A stretch of 64,000 nt of DNA from Anoxybacillus flavithermus (GCF_002742685.1 NZ_PEDM01000006.1:37433-101432), one strand, 5' to 3'. Positions 34,854 through 46,112 are shown, counted from the first letter of the stretch. Notes: a model not told the origin generated them from the sequence alone. Made by a program: numbers and translations.

Positions 34854-35442
34854 AGTATACATTGAAACGTTTTGGCAAATTCATCGCATGATTGAAGAAG
34901 CAGGTCTTCAACCTGGCGATCGATTGCCATCTGAACGAGAGTTAGCCGACCGATTACGAGTCGGTCGTTCTTCCGTTCGTGAAGCGTTGCGAGCATTAGA
35001 GTTGCTTGGGTTAATTGAAACGCGGCGCGGGGAAGGAACGTTTATGAAACCGTTTGGCGACCATCAGCTCATTCAACTACTTGGCTCGTTTATTTTGCAA
35101 GGAAATCGGGAAAAACGAGATTTAATAGAAACAAAAATATTCATAGAGCGCATATGCTTACAACTTGCTTGCGAGCGACTGACAGATGAAAAGCTTGAGC
35201 TTATATCACAAACGGAGCATACGTACAATTCATTTTTCCGACGGATTGTAGAAGCCACCGATAACTATTTATTGTTGCGCATTTGGCTTGTATTAAACGA
35301 CTTTTTTGAACACGTATACACGTTGACTCTCCCTTCCGAGTTTTATGAACAAATGTGGATGGCGCTACAAAAACGGTTGTGTGAAGAAGCAACAGCGATT
35401 TATGAACAATACGTGATGCAAAAAATGTCGAAAGAGAACTGA
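34840..35442 (+). CDS. GntR-family transcriptional regulator, FadR subfamily
   Basis: Predicted 200-residue regulator. The N-terminal winged helix (about residues 8-75) carries the GntR signature LQPGDRLPSERELADRL and VGRSSVREALRALELLGLIE; the C-terminal all-helical FCD domain (about 85-195) would bind a small acid. FCD domains usually use Asp and three His; an obvious His set is not visible (LNDFFEHVY is the only close candidate), so the domain may be metal-free. It starts within the end of ytsJ (GGTGAGG, spacing 6), so it is co-expressed with malic enzyme and precedes accDA. Likely target: the palindrome at 33561. Confidence 0.85.
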   Translation: MTTSKVYIETFWQIHRMIEEAGLQPGDRLPSERELADRLRVGRSSVREALRALELLGLIETRRGEGTFMKPFGDHQLIQLLGSFILQGNREKRDLIETKIFIERICLQLACERLTDEKLELISQTEHTYNSFFRRIVEATDNYLLLRIWLVLNDFFEHVYTLTLPSEFYEQMWMALQKRLCEEATAIYEQYVMQKMSKEN

Positions 35443-35511
35443 CACAATATGACAAACAAAGTTGTCTCCATTCGGTAAAGTAGAAATGGACTAAGTAGGG
35501 GAGGGAAACAT

Positions 35512-36384
35512 GTGCTGAAAGATTTGTTCTATAAAAAGAAAAAATATGCCACCATTCCATCTGAACAAGCGAAGCAAGATGTACCAGAAGGCATTATGAC
35601 GAAATGTCCGAAATGTAAAAAAATCATGTATACAAAAGAACTAGTGAAAAACCTACGCGTTTGTATATCATGCGGTTATCATCATCCGATGTCTGCTCCC
35701 GAACGCATTACGTGTTTGTTAGACGAAGGAACGTTCCAAGAATACGATCGTCACCTTCTTTCTAAAAATCCGCTCGATTTTCCTCAATATATTGAAAAAG
35801 TTGAGGAAGATCGCGAAAAAACAAAACTAAATGAAGCGGTCGTCACCGGTGAAGGAACGATGAACGGTTTTCCTGTCGTCATTGCCGTAATGGATTCCCG
35901 TTTTCGTATGGGAAGTATGGGATCAGTCGTCGGAGAAAAAATTGCACGTGCCATCGAACGAGCAATGGAAAAATCAGTACCTTTTATTATTTTTACTGCT
36001 TCAGGCGGAGCGCGCATGCAAGAAGGTGTATTAAGCTTAATGCAGATGGCGAAAACGAGCGCGGCATTAAAGCTGTTTAGCGAACAAGGTGGGCTTATCA
36101 TTTCAGTGATGACTCATCCGACGACAGGTGGTGTATCAGCAAGTTTCGCCTCGCTTGGAGATTACAATTTTGCTGAGCCTGGGGCGCTCATCGGTTTTGC
36201 AGGACGACGTGTCATTGAACAAACCGTTCGTGAAGAGTTGCCAGAAGATTTTCAAACAGCGGAATTTTTATTGAAACATGGACAACTAGATGCTGTGATT
36301 CCGCGTCATGAACTGAAGGATACATTAACGAATGTATTAGACATTCACCAATCGCGAGGTGGAGACGAATGGCATATGAATTAG
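35512..36384 (+). CDS. accD: Acetyl-CoA carboxylase carboxyltransferase subunit beta
   Basis: Predicted 290-residue subunit that with AccA transfers the carboxyl group from biotin to acetyl-CoA, making malonyl-CoA for fatty-acid synthesis. An N-terminal zinc ribbon (C32, C35, C51, C54) precedes the crotonase-like core with [11 protein letters not shown] and the oxyanion-forming [12 protein letters not shown]. It begins at GTG 35512 after GGGGAGGG. The end overlaps accA by 16 bp. The order dnaE-ytsJ-(regulator)-accDA-pfkA-pyk follows B. subtilis, with the regulator as an addition as far as I recall. Confidence 0.95.
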   Translation: MLKDLFYKKKKYATIPSEQAKQDVPEGIMTKCPKCKKIMYTKELVKNLRVCISCGYHHPMSAPERITCLLDEGTFQEYDRHLLSKNPLDFPQYIEKVEEDREKTKLNEAVVTGEGTMNGFPVVIAVMDSRFRMGSMGSVVGEKIARAIERAMEKSVPFIIFTASGGARMQEGVLSLMQMAKTSAALKLFSEQGGLIISVMTHPTTGGVSASFASLGDYNFAEPGALIGFAGRRVIEQTVREELPEDFQTAEFLLKHGQLDAVIPRHELKDTLTNVLDIHQSRGGDEWHMN

Positions 36385-37346
36385 AATTTGAAAAACCACT
36401 TGTAGAATTACGAAAAAAAATTAGTGAATTAAAAGAATTTACAAAGCATCGTGATGTTGATTTTTCTGATGAAATTAATAAATTAGAAGCCCGACTTGAA
36501 AAACTTGAAAACGATATTTATGCCAATTTAAGTCCATGGGATCGCGTGCAAATTGCCCGTCATCCAAATCGCCCGACAACGCTTGATTATATTGAACGCT
36601 TGTTTACAAACTTTTTTGAATGTCACGGTGATCGTTGTTTTGGTGATGATGAAGCGATTGTTGGAGGAATTGCAAAATATCACGGATTACCTGTGACTGT
36701 CATTGGCCATCAGCGTGGGAAAGATACGAAAGAAAATATTCGCCGTAATTTTGGTATGCCACATCCAGAAGGATATCGAAAAGCGCTTCGTTTAATGAAA
36801 CAAGCTGAAAAATTTGGGCGTCCGATTATTTGTTTTATTGATACGAAAGGGGCGTATCCAGGAAAAGCTGCTGAAGAACGAGGACAAAGTGAAGCGATCG
36901 CACGAAATTTGTTTGAAATGGCGGGATTGACTGTCCCTATCGTATGCATTGTGATCGGTGAAGGTGGAAGCGGCGGTGCGCTTGCACTTGGTGTTGGAAA
37001 CTACGTTCATATGCTCGAAAATTCAACGTATTCCGTCATTTCGCCAGAAGGGGCAGCGGCTATCTTATGGAAAGATGCATCGCTTGCCAAAAAAGCTGCC
37101 GAAACGATGAAAATTACAGCGAAAGATTTAAAGCAGCTTGGCGTCATCGATGAAGTGATTCCAGAAGTGCGCGGTGGTGCGCATCGAAATGTAGATGAAC
37201 AAGCGAAATATATTGATGATGTGCTTAAGCGTTCCTTGCATGAATTGCTTCCATTACATGCTGAACAGTTGATTGCCCAACGATACGAAAAATATAAGAA
37301 GATTGGCGACTTCATTGAATCGGAACAACATGTTTCGGTTATGTAA
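36369..37346 (+). CDS. accA: Acetyl-CoA carboxylase carboxyltransferase subunit alpha
   Basis: Predicted 325-residue partner of AccD. An N-terminal helical segment is followed by the carboxyltransferase core with [23 protein letters not shown] and the acyl-CoA/biotin-binding [16 protein letters not shown]. The ATG lies inside the end of accD, so the two subunits are produced in step. The gene is followed by a terminator before pfkA. Confidence 0.95.
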   Translation: MAYELEFEKPLVELRKKISELKEFTKHRDVDFSDEINKLEARLEKLENDIYANLSPWDRVQIARHPNRPTTLDYIERLFTNFFECHGDRCFGDDEAIVGGIAKYHGLPVTVIGHQRGKDTKENIRRNFGMPHPEGYRKALRLMKQAEKFGRPIICFIDTKGAYPGKAAEERGQSEAIARNLFEMAGLTVPIVCIVIGEGGSGGALALGVGNYVHMLENSTYSVISPEGAAAILWKDASLAKKAAETMKITAKDLKQLGVIDEVIPEVRGGAHRNVDEQAKYIDDVLKRSLHELLPLHAEQLIAQRYEKYKKIGDFIESEQHVSVM

Positions 37347-37378
37347 AAAGGTCATCCATTTCAATGGCCTTTTTTTTA
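37345..37378 (+). terminator. Terminator of accDA
   Basis: AAAAAGGTCAT pairs with ATGGCCTTTTT (one G-T pair), followed by T. Confidence 0.7.
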
Positions 37379-37527
37379 CATGAAATAGACGACTTTGGGT
37401 AAACTTTTTATAGTGAAAAAAAATCAACGTTTTGTGAAACATTTCATTATGTATTGTGTTCCATATACCTTCATGTTATCTTAAAGTAAGAGGTCATACT
37501 TCTTATTTTATTTTTTTAAAGAGGTGA

Positions 37528-38493
<966 letters not shown>

Positions 38494-38541
38494 TGGATAT
38501 TTATGGTATCGTTTCCATACGTAAAGTGTAGGAGGGTATTT

Positions 38542-40302
38542 ATGCGCAAAACGAAAATTGTTTGTACGATCGGTCCAGCGAGTGAAAGTGTAGAAAGACT
38601 TGTGCAACTTATTGATGCAGGAATGAACGTCGCTCGTCTCAACTTCTCGCACGGAAGTCATGAAGAACATGCTGCACGCATTCGCAACATTCGTGAAGCA
38701 TCAAAAATAACTGGGAAAACTGTTGCCATTTTATTGGATACGAAAGGTCCGGAAATCCGCACACACAACATGGAAAATGGCGCAATTGAGTTAAAAGCAG
38801 GTGCTGAAGTCACGATTTCGATGAAAGAAGTGCTCGGCACACCAGAAAAATTTTCGATTACTTATGAAGGACTCATTGATGACGTACATGTCGGTTCAAC
38901 TATTTTATTAGATGACGGGTTAATCGGTTTAGAAGTATTAGCTGTTGATAAAGAAGCAAAAGAGATCAAAACAAAAGTGTTGAACGGCGGCGTATTAAAA
39001 AATAAAAAAGGTGTAAACGTGCCAGGGGTAAAAGTAAAATTGCCGGGCATTACGGCAAAAGATGCCGAGGACATTCGCTTTGGCATTGAACAGGGCATCG
39101 ATTTCATTGCTGCATCGTTTGTTCGACGCGCTTCCGATGTTCTTGAAATTCGTGAGTTACTCGAAGAACATAACGCATTACACATTCAAATTATCCCAAA
39201 AATTGAAAATCAAGAAGGCGTAGACAATATTGATGAGATTTTAGAAGTGGCAGACGGTCTAATGGTTGCTCGCGGGGATTTAGGTGTCGAAATTCCAGCG
39301 GAAGAAGTACCACTTGTCCAAAAAGAGTTAATTAAAAAATGTAACGCGCTCGGAAAACCAGTCATTACAGCGACACAAATGCTTGATTCGATGCAACGCA
39401 ATCCGCGTCCGACTCGTGCGGAGGCAAGCGACGTCGCAAATGCCATTTTTGATGGAACGGATGCGATTATGTTGTCAGGTGAAACAGCAGCTGGCGCTTA
39501 CCCAGTTGAGGCGGTACAAACGATGCACCGCATTGCTTTGCGCACAGAGCAAGCGTTACAATATCGCGATTTATTATCTAAACGGAGCAAGCAAAGCGGA
39601 ACAACAATTACAGATGCGATTGGACAATCGGTTGCTCATACCGCATTGAACTTAGATGTTGCGGCAATTGTGACGCCGACAGTAAGCGGTCATACAGCGC
39701 GTATGATTTCGAAATATCGCCCAAAAGCGCCAATTATCGCCGTTACATCAAATGAAGCTGTTTCTCGTAAATTAGCACTCGTTTGGGGTGTTCATCCACG
39801 CGTTGCCCAACATGCGACGTCAACAGATGAGATGCTTGATATTGCTGTTGAGGCAGCCCTCGATACAGGCATCGTGAAACATGGCGATCTTGTTGTCATT
39901 ACAGCAGGCGTTCCGGTTGGAGAAACAGGTTCGACCAACTTAATGAAAGTGCATATGATCGGTGATATGATTGCGAAAGGCCAAGGTATTGGTCGTAAAT
40001 CAGCATTCGGAAAAGTTGTAGTAGCTAAAACAGCAGAGGAAGCACTTGAAAAAATGGTTGAAGGTGGTATTTTAGTTGCTCCAGCAACAGATGCGGATAT
40101 GATGAAAGCATTAGAAAAAGCTGTGGCTATCATTACGGAAGAAGGCGGTTTAACAAGCCATGCAGCTGTTGTTGGTTTAAGCTTAGGGATTCCAGTAATC
40201 GTTGGTGTAAACAACGCGACATCTATTTTAAAAGATGGACAAGATATTACGGTAGATGCAAGCTTCGGTGCTATTTATCGTGGTCATGCGAGCGTGCTAT
40301 AA
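38542..40302 (+). CDS. pyk: Pyruvate kinase with C-terminal phosphohistidine-like domain
   Basis: Predicted 586-residue enzyme that makes pyruvate and ATP from PEP. The barrel core carries [19 protein letters not shown] and the signature [13 protein letters not shown]. Beyond the normal ~475 residues it has the extra C-terminal domain of Bacillaceae pyruvate kinases, with [22 protein letters not shown] resembling the phosphohistidine region of PEP synthase. The ATG at 38542 follows TAGGAGGG; the longer open frame is not used. It forms an operon with pfkA. Confidence 0.96.
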   Translation: MRKTKIVCTIGPASESVERLVQLIDAGMNVARLNFSHGSHEEHAARIRNIREASKITGKTVAILLDTKGPEIRTHNMENGAIELKAGAEVTISMKEVLGTPEKFSITYEGLIDDVHVGSTILLDDGLIGLEVLAVDKEAKEIKTKVLNGGVLKNKKGVNVPGVKVKLPGITAKDAEDIRFGIEQGIDFIAASFVRRASDVLEIRELLEEHNALHIQIIPKIENQEGVDNIDEILEVADGLMVARGDLGVEIPAEEVPLVQKELIKKCNALGKPVITATQMLDSMQRNPRPTRAEASDVANAIFDGTDAIMLSGETAAGAYPVEAVQTMHRIALRTEQALQYRDLLSKRSKQSGTTITDAIGQSVAHTALNLDVAAIVTPTVSGHTARMISKYRPKAPIIAVTSNEAVSRKLALVWGVHPRVAQHATSTDEMLDIAVEAALDTGIVKHGDLVVITAGVPVGETGSTNLMKVHMIGDMIAKGQGIGRKSAFGKVVVAKTAEEALEKMVEGGILVAPATDADMMKALEKAVAIITEEGGLTSHAAVVGLSLGIPVIVGVNNATSILKDGQDITVDASFGAIYRGHASVL

Positions 40303-40334
40303 TAAAGAAGGGGGACATCCCCTTCTTTATTATT
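40301..40334 (+). terminator. Terminator of pfkA-pyk
   Basis: A 13-bp perfect stem (40301-40313 with 40319-40331) with a 5-nt loop. The T-run is interrupted (ATTTT). Confidence 0.75.
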
Positions 40335-40348
40335 TTGGAGGGATGTGT

Positions 40349-40741
40349 GTGCGAAACATCTTTTTTCTTCTTTTTATCGTTATTCCAGCGCTAGAAATTG
40401 TCGTTCTTGTTTTGTCGGGAAAGGCGATTGGCATATGGCCAACGTTTGTATTAATTGTTTTGACAGGCATCATCGGTGCATTTTTAGCAAAAAAACAAGG
40501 TTTGCATACGTTGCAACGGGCAAAATATGAGTTCATGAACGGGCGCATACCAAGCGATGCGCTATTAGATGGTGTTTGTATTTTAGTTGGTGGGACGTTA
40601 TTATTAACGCCGGGATTTATTACGGATACAATAGGTTTTATTTTACTTCTTCCATTTGCGCGCGAAAAAATAAAACCGTGGCTTTTGCGCTTGTTTAAGT
40701 GGCTGTTTTATACGAAAACTTGGATATACATTCGAAAATAA
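40349..40741 (+). CDS. fxsA: FxsA family membrane protein
   Basis: Predicted 130-residue protein with hydrophobic segments at about 3-20, 25-45 and 70-100, and the family start RNIFFLLFIVIPALEIVVL. FxsA in E. coli overcomes exclusion of phage T7 by the F plasmid; the normal role is unknown. The GTG at 40349 lies 6 nt after GGAGGG; the ATG at 40343 abuts the ribosome site. Position after pyk is as in related Bacillaceae. Confidence 0.85.
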   Translation: MRNIFFLLFIVIPALEIVVLVLSGKAIGIWPTFVLIVLTGIIGAFLAKKQGLHTLQRAKYEFMNGRIPSDALLDGVCILVGGTLLLTPGFITDTIGFILLLPFAREKIKPWLLRLFKWLFYTKTWIYIRK

Positions 40742-40743
40742 AA

Positions 40744-40778
40744 AAGCATAAGCTCACACCGCTTATGCTTCTTTTTTT
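40744..40778. terminator. Bidirectional terminator between fxsA and ytvI
   Basis: AAGCATAAGC (40744-40753) pairs with GCTTATGCTT (40761-40770); T-run and A-run flank it. Confidence 0.8.
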
Positions 40779-41881
40779 CCGAGAATAAAGTTCCAAATAT
40801 CTTGAAAAACACCAGCATGATGTAGTGTTCTCCCAATGACGAGTAATACCGGTCCAACGATTAATCCGAGAAAACCGATCAATTTAAACCCAACGAATAA
40901 AGCGATCAATGTAGCTAACGGATCGAGTCCGATATTAGAGGAAAGGAGCTTTGGTTCCATTACTTGTCGTTGTACGAGAACGACGAGATATAGCACACCA
41001 AGGCCGATAGCAAAATGGGTATCGCCGCTCATCGCCGCGTAAACAATCCATGGAACAAATACTAATCCTGTTCCTAAATACGGTAAAATATCGACGATGC
41101 CGATAATAAGAGCGATCGTAATCGCATATTCTACTCGCAACACAAGCAAGCCGACTAATACGATCAGTGTTGTAATAGAAATGAGTGTCGCTTGCGCTTT
41201 AAGAAAACCAAATAGCGCCTTTTTTAATTCGACTAACACTTTTGTCGTGCTCGTTTGTACTTTGTTCGGTAACAATTTTTGAAACAATGCTTTTAGACGA
41301 TACCAGTCTTTGCTTATAAAAAATGTGGCAAGCAACGAGAAAATAAAAATTGTTGCAAAATTAGGTAACCATCCAATGATAGAAGGGATATTTTGTAATA
41401 AGTTTTGGATAAATTGCCCAACTGTTGTAGCAATTTTTGTCCCAACAGATTGAATGTTTGACATAATCGTATCTTGTTGTGATGTGTCTAAATTTTTAAA
41501 GAGTGTAGCTAGTTGGTTATAGAGCGGAATGATTTGGCTCGCCACAAACTGCTCCACATAAATAACGAGTTTTTGAAAATGATTTGGCACAACTGTTGCT
41601 AAGTATTGTGTTCCGGTCACGATTTCTGCAACAAGAAGTGTGACAAGCCCAGCAACGAATGCAAGTAAAAGAATTAAAACAACGATGACCGCCAAGGCCC
41701 TTGGCATTTTCGCTTTCTTCTCTAATACATCAACTACAGGGTTAATAAAGAAAGCAATCGCTAACGCAATTAAAAACGGATATGTTAACGTTGATACATA
41801 ATATAAGCTCGCTAACCCAACGACGATAATAAAGATGACAAATAAAAAGCGAAGGGAGCGATATACATATTGAGTTGGCAA
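40763..41881 (-). CDS. ytvI: AI-2E family membrane protein YtvI
   Basis: Predicted 372-residue membrane protein with about seven hydrophobic segments and a soluble loop around residues 90-160. It belongs to the AI-2E/PerM permease-like family, and its position identifies it as YtvI, listed as a sporulation integral membrane protein in Bacillus. The start codon is TTG at 41881, with a strong GGGAGGTG 5 nt before it. The C-terminus carries the family feature LIGFLGLIVGPVLLVIG. Transport of a signal molecule is not established. Confidence 0.87.
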   Translation of the reverse strand: MPTQYVYRSLRFLFVIFIIVVGLASLYYVSTLTYPFLIALAIAFFINPVVDVLEKKAKMPRALAVIVVLILLLAFVAGLVTLLVAEIVTGTQYLATVVPNHFQKLVIYVEQFVASQIIPLYNQLATLFKNLDTSQQDTIMSNIQSVGTKIATTVGQFIQNLLQNIPSIIGWLPNFATIFIFSLLATFFISKDWYRLKALFQKLLPNKVQTSTTKVLVELKKALFGFLKAQATLISITTLIVLVGLLVLRVEYAITIALIIGIVDILPYLGTGLVFVPWIVYAAMSGDTHFAIGLGVLYLVVLVQRQVMEPKLLSSNIGLDPLATLIALFVGFKLIGFLGLIVGPVLLVIGRTLHHAGVFQDIWNFILGKKEA

Positions 41882-41968
41882 ATCTTCACCTCCCGTCTTT
41901 TGTCATTTATGACTATTATAATATACAATGCAAAAGAAGAAAAAGTTTCAAAGAAGGGGGCATATTTC

Positions 41969-42424
41969 ATGCAGCCATTTATTTTTTTGTTTATTCTTCT
42001 TGTTATTGGTATGGTGGCGAAAAATCAATCCCTTATTGTCGCCGTACTTTTTTTACTTGTTGTAAAAAGTATCGGATTAGGTTATAAAATATTACCTTAT
42101 TTAGAACAAAAAGGGATTAATCTTGGTGTGACAATCATTACGATTGCTGTATTAGTTCCGATTGCAACTGGAAAAATAGGGTTTAAAGAACTGACGGAAT
42201 CTGTTCGCTCGATTTATGCATGGATTGCCATGTTGTCAGGGATTGCTGTCGCTTTGTTGGCAAAAGGGGGCGTTGTATTGCTTGCGAAAGATCCACATAT
42301 GACGACTGCGCTTATTCTTGGGACAATTTTAGCTGTATCTTTATTCAAAGGGGTTGCTGTCGGCCCGCTAATAGGTGCTGGCATTGCGTATGTAATCATG
42401 AAAATGGTCGATGTATTTTCATAA
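41969..42424 (+). CDS. ytwI: DUF441 membrane protein YtwI
   Basis: Predicted 151-residue membrane protein of the UPF0756/DUF441 family with four or five hydrophobic segments. The N-terminal FIFLFILLVIGMVAKNQSL and the central region with RSIYAWIAMLSGIAVALLAKGGV are typical. The ATG at 41969 follows AAGGGGG. It is divergent from ytvI and precedes citZ as in B. subtilis. No function is known. Confidence 0.88.
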   Translation: MQPFIFLFILLVIGMVAKNQSLIVAVLFLLVVKSIGLGYKILPYLEQKGINLGVTIITIAVLVPIATGKIGFKELTESVRSIYAWIAMLSGIAVALLAKGGVVLLAKDPHMTTALILGTILAVSLFKGVAVGPLIGAGIAYVIMKMVDVFS

Positions 42425-42471
42425 CTGATTACTTTTTTATAATAATATTTTTGAATTATGATTTCTTTTAG

Positions 42472-42500
42472 TTCACAAAAGTCTGATAATTGTTTATAAT
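42472..42500 (+). promoter_or_regulatory. Sigma-A promoter of citZ
   Basis: TTCACA (42472-42477), 17 bp, perfect TATAAT (42495-42500). Transcription would start near 42507, giving a leader of about 178 nt. Confidence 0.7.
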
Positions 42501-42527
42501 GGTATTGGAGCATGTACGAAACTATCG

Positions 42528-42573
42528 TATATATTCCCCTGCTCGCTTCGTTAAGCGGATGGGTGAATATATA
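42528..42573 (+). repeat. Large imperfect inverted repeat in the citZ leader
   Basis: TATATATTC (42528-42536) pairs with GAATATATA (42565-42573); inside it the C-run at 42536-42539 pairs with GGG (42561-42563), and CGCTT (42544-42548) pairs with AAGCG (42553-42557). As RNA it makes a ~46-nt hairpin; as DNA it could be an operator. Function unknown. Confidence 0.6.
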
Positions 42574-42579
42574 ACAAAA

Positions 42580-42593
42580 TGTAAGCATTTTCT
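42580..42593. promoter_or_regulatory. cre-like site in the citZ leader
   Basis: TGTAAGCATTTTCT fits the CcpA consensus with two mismatches, about 75 bp after the predicted transcription start. CcpA repression of citZ is known in B. subtilis. Confidence 0.5.
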
Positions 42594-42684
42594 TTGCATT
42601 TTTATTCAGCTGTTTTGAGCAATCGCTCGACGACGCGTTTCAACATGGGAAAAGGGGAATAAAAGAGAAAAGGAGAGATGTAAG

Positions 42685-43803
42685 ATGACAGTAACTCGCG
42701 GTCTCGAAGGGGTTGTCGCAACCACTTCCACAATTAGTTCGATCATCGATGATACGCTCACGTACGTTGGGTATAATATCGATGATTTAGCAGAACATGC
42801 TACGTTTGAAGAGGTTGTTTATTTGCTTTGGCACCGCAAATTGCCAAACAAAGAAGAGCTAGAAACGTTAACGAAACAGTTGGCAGAAAATGCCGATATC
42901 CCACAACAAATCATTGATCATTTTAAAATGTATCCGCTTGATCAAGTTCATCCGATGGCAGCGCTTCGCACAGCGATTTCGTTCCTTGGATTGTACGATG
43001 AAGAAGCGGAAGCGATGAATCCGGAAGCGAACTATCGCAAAGCGATTCGTTTACAGGCGAAAGTATCAACAATTGTTGCTGCGTTTTCCCGCATTCGCAA
43101 AGGATTAGAGCCTGTACCACCGCGCAAAGATTTAAGTTTTGCGGCAAACTTTTTATATATGTTAACAGGTAAAGAGCCGGATCCAATCGCTGAAGAAGCG
43201 TTTAATAAAGCGCTTGTGCTTCATGCGGACCATGAATTGAACGCTTCAACTTTTACGGCGCGCGTCTGTGTTGCTACTTTATCAGATGTATACTCTGGCA
43301 TTACTGCAGCGATTGGAGCATTAAAAGGACCTCTTCATGGCGGAGCAAACGAAGCGGTCATGAAAATGTTGACGGAAATCGGTACGCTTGAAAATGTAGA
43401 AACGTACATTCATAACAAATTAAACAACAAAGAAAAAATTATGGGCTTCGGTCATCGCGTTTATCGTCACGGAGACCCACGCGCAAAACATTTAAAGAAA
43501 ATGTCTGAAAAATTGACGAAGTTAACAGGTGAACCACATTGGTATGACATGTCGGTGAAAATTGAGGAGATTGTTACATCGACAAAAGGGTTACCACCAA
43601 ATGTTGATTTCTACTCAGCTTCTGTTTACCATAGTTTAGGAATTGATCATGACCTATTTACACCAATTTTTGCGATTAGCCGCATGTCTGGATGGCTTGC
43701 GCACATTTTAGAACAGTACGAAAACAACCGTCTCATCCGTCCGCGTGCCGAATATACGGGACCTACGAGACAAGTATACGTGCCGCTTGAAGAGCGAGCG
43801 TAA
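42685..43803 (+). CDS. citZ: Citrate synthase
   Basis: Predicted 372-residue type II-like short citrate synthase, first enzyme of the TCA cycle, condensing oxaloacetate and acetyl-CoA. It has LHADHELNAS, GPLHGGANEAVM (active-site His), the signature GFGHRVYRHGDPRA, and the catalytic Asp in NVDFYSASVY. The ATG follows AAAGGAGAG. It is followed by a 13-bp hairpin and then icd and mdh, the canonical Bacillus TCA operon. Confidence 0.96.
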   Translation: MTVTRGLEGVVATTSTISSIIDDTLTYVGYNIDDLAEHATFEEVVYLLWHRKLPNKEELETLTKQLAENADIPQQIIDHFKMYPLDQVHPMAALRTAISFLGLYDEEAEAMNPEANYRKAIRLQAKVSTIVAAFSRIRKGLEPVPPRKDLSFAANFLYMLTGKEPDPIAEEAFNKALVLHADHELNASTFTARVCVATLSDVYSGITAAIGALKGPLHGGANEAVMKMLTEIGTLENVETYIHNKLNNKEKIMGFGHRVYRHGDPRAKHLKKMSEKLTKLTGEPHWYDMSVKIEEIVTSTKGLPPNVDFYSASVYHSLGIDHDLFTPIFAISRMSGWLAHILEQYENNRLIRPRAEYTGPTRQVYVPLEERA

Positions 43804-43813
43804 TGATAGCTGC

Positions 43814-43847
43814 AAAAGGTGAGAAACTCGCCTTTCTCACCTTTTTA
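43814..43847 (+). terminator. Intercistronic terminator-like hairpin between citZ and icd
   Basis: AAAAGGTGAGAAA (43814-43826) pairs perfectly with TTTCTCACCTTTT (43833-43845), followed by T. It could limit readthrough from citZ into icd-mdh. Confidence 0.75.
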
Positions 43848-43876
43848 TACTACATCATTTGGAGGTCGTTATTGTG

Positions 43877-45148
43877 ATGCAAGGTGAAAAAATTACGGTT
43901 ACAAATGGAGTATTAAACGTTCCAAATTACCCAATTATCCCATTTATTGAAGGGGACGGGACAGGTCCAGATATTTGGGCAGCTGCATCTCGGGTGCTAG
44001 AAGCGGCTGTGGAAAAAGCTTATAAAGGTGAGCGTAAAATTGTTTGGAAAGAAGTGCTTGCTGGTGAAAAAGCTTTTAAATTGACGGGCGAATGGTTGCC
44101 GCAAGAAACGCTTGATACGATTCGTGAATACATAATTGCCATTAAGGGACCGTTGACAACGCCAGTAGGTGGCGGGATCCGTTCATTAAACGTTGCGCTT
44201 CGTCAAGAGCTCGATTTATTTGTATGCTTACGCCCTGTTCGTTATTTCAAAGGAGTTCCTTCTCCTGTTAAGCGTCCGGAAGATACAGACATGGTTATTT
44301 TCCGTGAAAATACGGAAGATATTTATGCGGGAATCGAATATGCGAAAGGAACACCAGAAGTAAAAAAGGTCATCGATTTCTTACAAAATGAAATGGGCGT
44401 ACGCAAAATCCGCTTCCCTGAAACATCTGGAATTGGTATTAAGCCGATTTCAGAAGAAGGTACGAAACGATTAGTACGCGCAGCAATTAAATACGCTATT
44501 GAGCATGGCCGGAAATCGGTTACGCTCGTTCATAAAGGAAACATTATGAAATATACGGAAGGTGCGTTTAAAAACTGGGGTTATGAATTAGCTGAGCAAG
44601 AATTCGGAGATCAAGTATTTACTTGGGCTGAATATGACCGCATCGTCGAAATGCATGGCAAAGAAGTTGCAAACCGAGCGCAAGCAGAAGCAGAAGCAGC
44701 AGGAAAAATCATTATTAAAGATGCGATTGCAGATATTTTCTTGCAACAAATTTTAACTCGTCCACGTGAGTTCGATGTCGTTGCAACAATGAACTTAAAT
44801 GGCGACTACATTTCAGATGCGCTTGCAGCACAAGTAGGTGGTATCGGCATTGCTCCAGGTGCAAATATTAACTATGAAACAGGCCATGCGATCTTTGAAG
44901 CAACGCACGGAACTGCTCCAAAATATGCAGGATTAGATAAAGTGAATCCATCATCGGTCATTTTATCTGGCGTCATGATGTTTGAACATCTCGGTTGGAA
45001 CGAGGCAGCAAAACTCATTATTGACTCCATGGAAAAAACAATTGCATCTAAAGTGGTCACATACGACTTTGCACGTTTAATGGAAGGCGCAACAGAAGTG
45101 AAATGTTCTGAATTTGCAGATGCCCTCATTGGCAATATGGGAGAATAA
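43877..45148 (+). CDS. icd: Isocitrate dehydrogenase (NADP-dependent)
   Basis: Predicted 423-residue enzyme, the length of B. subtilis Icd, oxidising isocitrate to 2-oxoglutarate. It shows [14 protein letters not shown], the substrate-site [26 protein letters not shown], and [16 protein letters not shown] in the cofactor region. GGAGGT lies upstream of both ATG 43877 and GTG 43874; either is possible, a one-residue difference. It is followed 23 bp later by mdh. Confidence 0.95.
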   Translation: MQGEKITVTNGVLNVPNYPIIPFIEGDGTGPDIWAAASRVLEAAVEKAYKGERKIVWKEVLAGEKAFKLTGEWLPQETLDTIREYIIAIKGPLTTPVGGGIRSLNVALRQELDLFVCLRPVRYFKGVPSPVKRPEDTDMVIFRENTEDIYAGIEYAKGTPEVKKVIDFLQNEMGVRKIRFPETSGIGIKPISEEGTKRLVRAAIKYAIEHGRKSVTLVHKGNIMKYTEGAFKNWGYELAEQEFGDQVFTWAEYDRIVEMHGKEVANRAQAEAEAAGKIIIKDAIADIFLQQILTRPREFDVVATMNLNGDYISDALAAQVGGIGIAPGANINYETGHAIFEATHGTAPKYAGLDKVNPSSVILSGVMMFEHLGWNEAAKLIIDSMEKTIASKVVTYDFARLMEGATEVKCSEFADALIGNMGE

Positions 45149-45171
45149 AATAAAAAAGGGGATGGAAGAAC

Positions 45172-46110
45172 GTGGGTATGAAACGTAAAAAAATCTCAAT
45201 TATCGGTGCTGGATTTACGGGAGCAACGACAGCTTTCATTTTGGCGCAAAAGGAGCTTGGGGACATTGTTCTTGTCGACATTCCACAGTTGGAAAACCCA
45301 ACAAAAGGAAAGGCGCTCGACATGCTTGAGTCAAGCCCGGTTCTTGGATTTGACGCCAACATCATCGGTACGTCCGACTATGCAGATACAGCTGATTCGG
45401 ATATCGTTGTGATCACCGCTGGTATTGCGCGCAAACCAGGCATGAGTCGCGACGATTTAGTTACGACAAACCAAAGCATCATGAAGGCGGTCACGAAAGA
45501 AGTCGTCAAATATTCGCCGAACTGCTTTATTATCGTATTAACGAATCCTGTTGATGCGATGACATACACGGTGTTTAAAGAATCAGGCTTCCCGAAAAAC
45601 CGCGTCATCGGTCAATCTGGGGTGTTAGATACCGCACGTTTCCGTACATTTGTTGCACAAGAATTAAACTTATCTGTAAAAGATATTACGGGATTTGTTT
45701 TAGGTGGTCACGGAGATGATATGGTACCACTTGTGCGCTATTCGTATGCAGGTGGCATTCCGCTTGAAACGTTAATACCAAAAGAGCGTTTAGACGCCAT
45801 TGTTGAACGCACGCGGAAAGGTGGCGGTGAAATCGTCAACTTGCTAGGCAACGGTAGTGCTTATTATGCGCCTGCTGCATCCCTTGCTGAAATGGTTGAA
45901 GCGATCGTGAAAGACCAGCGCCGAGTTCTTCCAGCCATCGCTTATTTAGAAGGCGAATACGGATATGAAGGTATTTATTTAGGTGTGCCAACCATTTTAG
46001 GTGGTAACGGAATCGAAAAAGTCATCGAATTAGAGCTAACAGAAGAAGAGAAAGCAGCGTTAGCCAAATCCGTTGAGTCGGTGAAAAACGTGATGAAAGT
46101 GTTACAATAA
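45172..46110 (+). CDS. mdh: Malate dehydrogenase
   Basis: Predicted 312-residue LDH-like MDH, the same length as B. subtilis Mdh. The NAD loop [13 protein letters not shown] is at the N-terminus, the substrate arginines are in [11 protein letters not shown], and the catalytic histidine is in [12 protein letters not shown] (about H180). The GTG at 45172 is chosen because [12 protein letters not shown] aligns with the family start; ATG 45178 is the alternative. A strong terminator follows. Confidence 0.95.
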   Translation: MGMKRKKISIIGAGFTGATTAFILAQKELGDIVLVDIPQLENPTKGKALDMLESSPVLGFDANIIGTSDYADTADSDIVVITAGIARKPGMSRDDLVTTNQSIMKAVTKEVVKYSPNCFIIVLTNPVDAMTYTVFKESGFPKNRVIGQSGVLDTARFRTFVAQELNLSVKDITGFVLGGHGDDMVPLVRYSYAGGIPLETLIPKERLDAIVERTRKGGGEIVNLLGNGSAYYAPAASLAEMVEAIVKDQRRVLPAIAYLEGEYGYEGIYLGVPTILGGNGIEKVIELELTEEEKAALAKSVESVKNVMKVLQ

Positions 46111-46112
46111 AT

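Noticed and set aside
37454..37482. TTGTGT-N17-TATCTT as the pfkA promoter
   Set aside because: Spacing is right, but the -35 matches at only three positions; too weak to list as a feature.
39792..40214. 140-codon - strand frame inside pyk
   Set aside because: Antisense shadow of the conserved C-terminal domain of pyruvate kinase; no translation signal.
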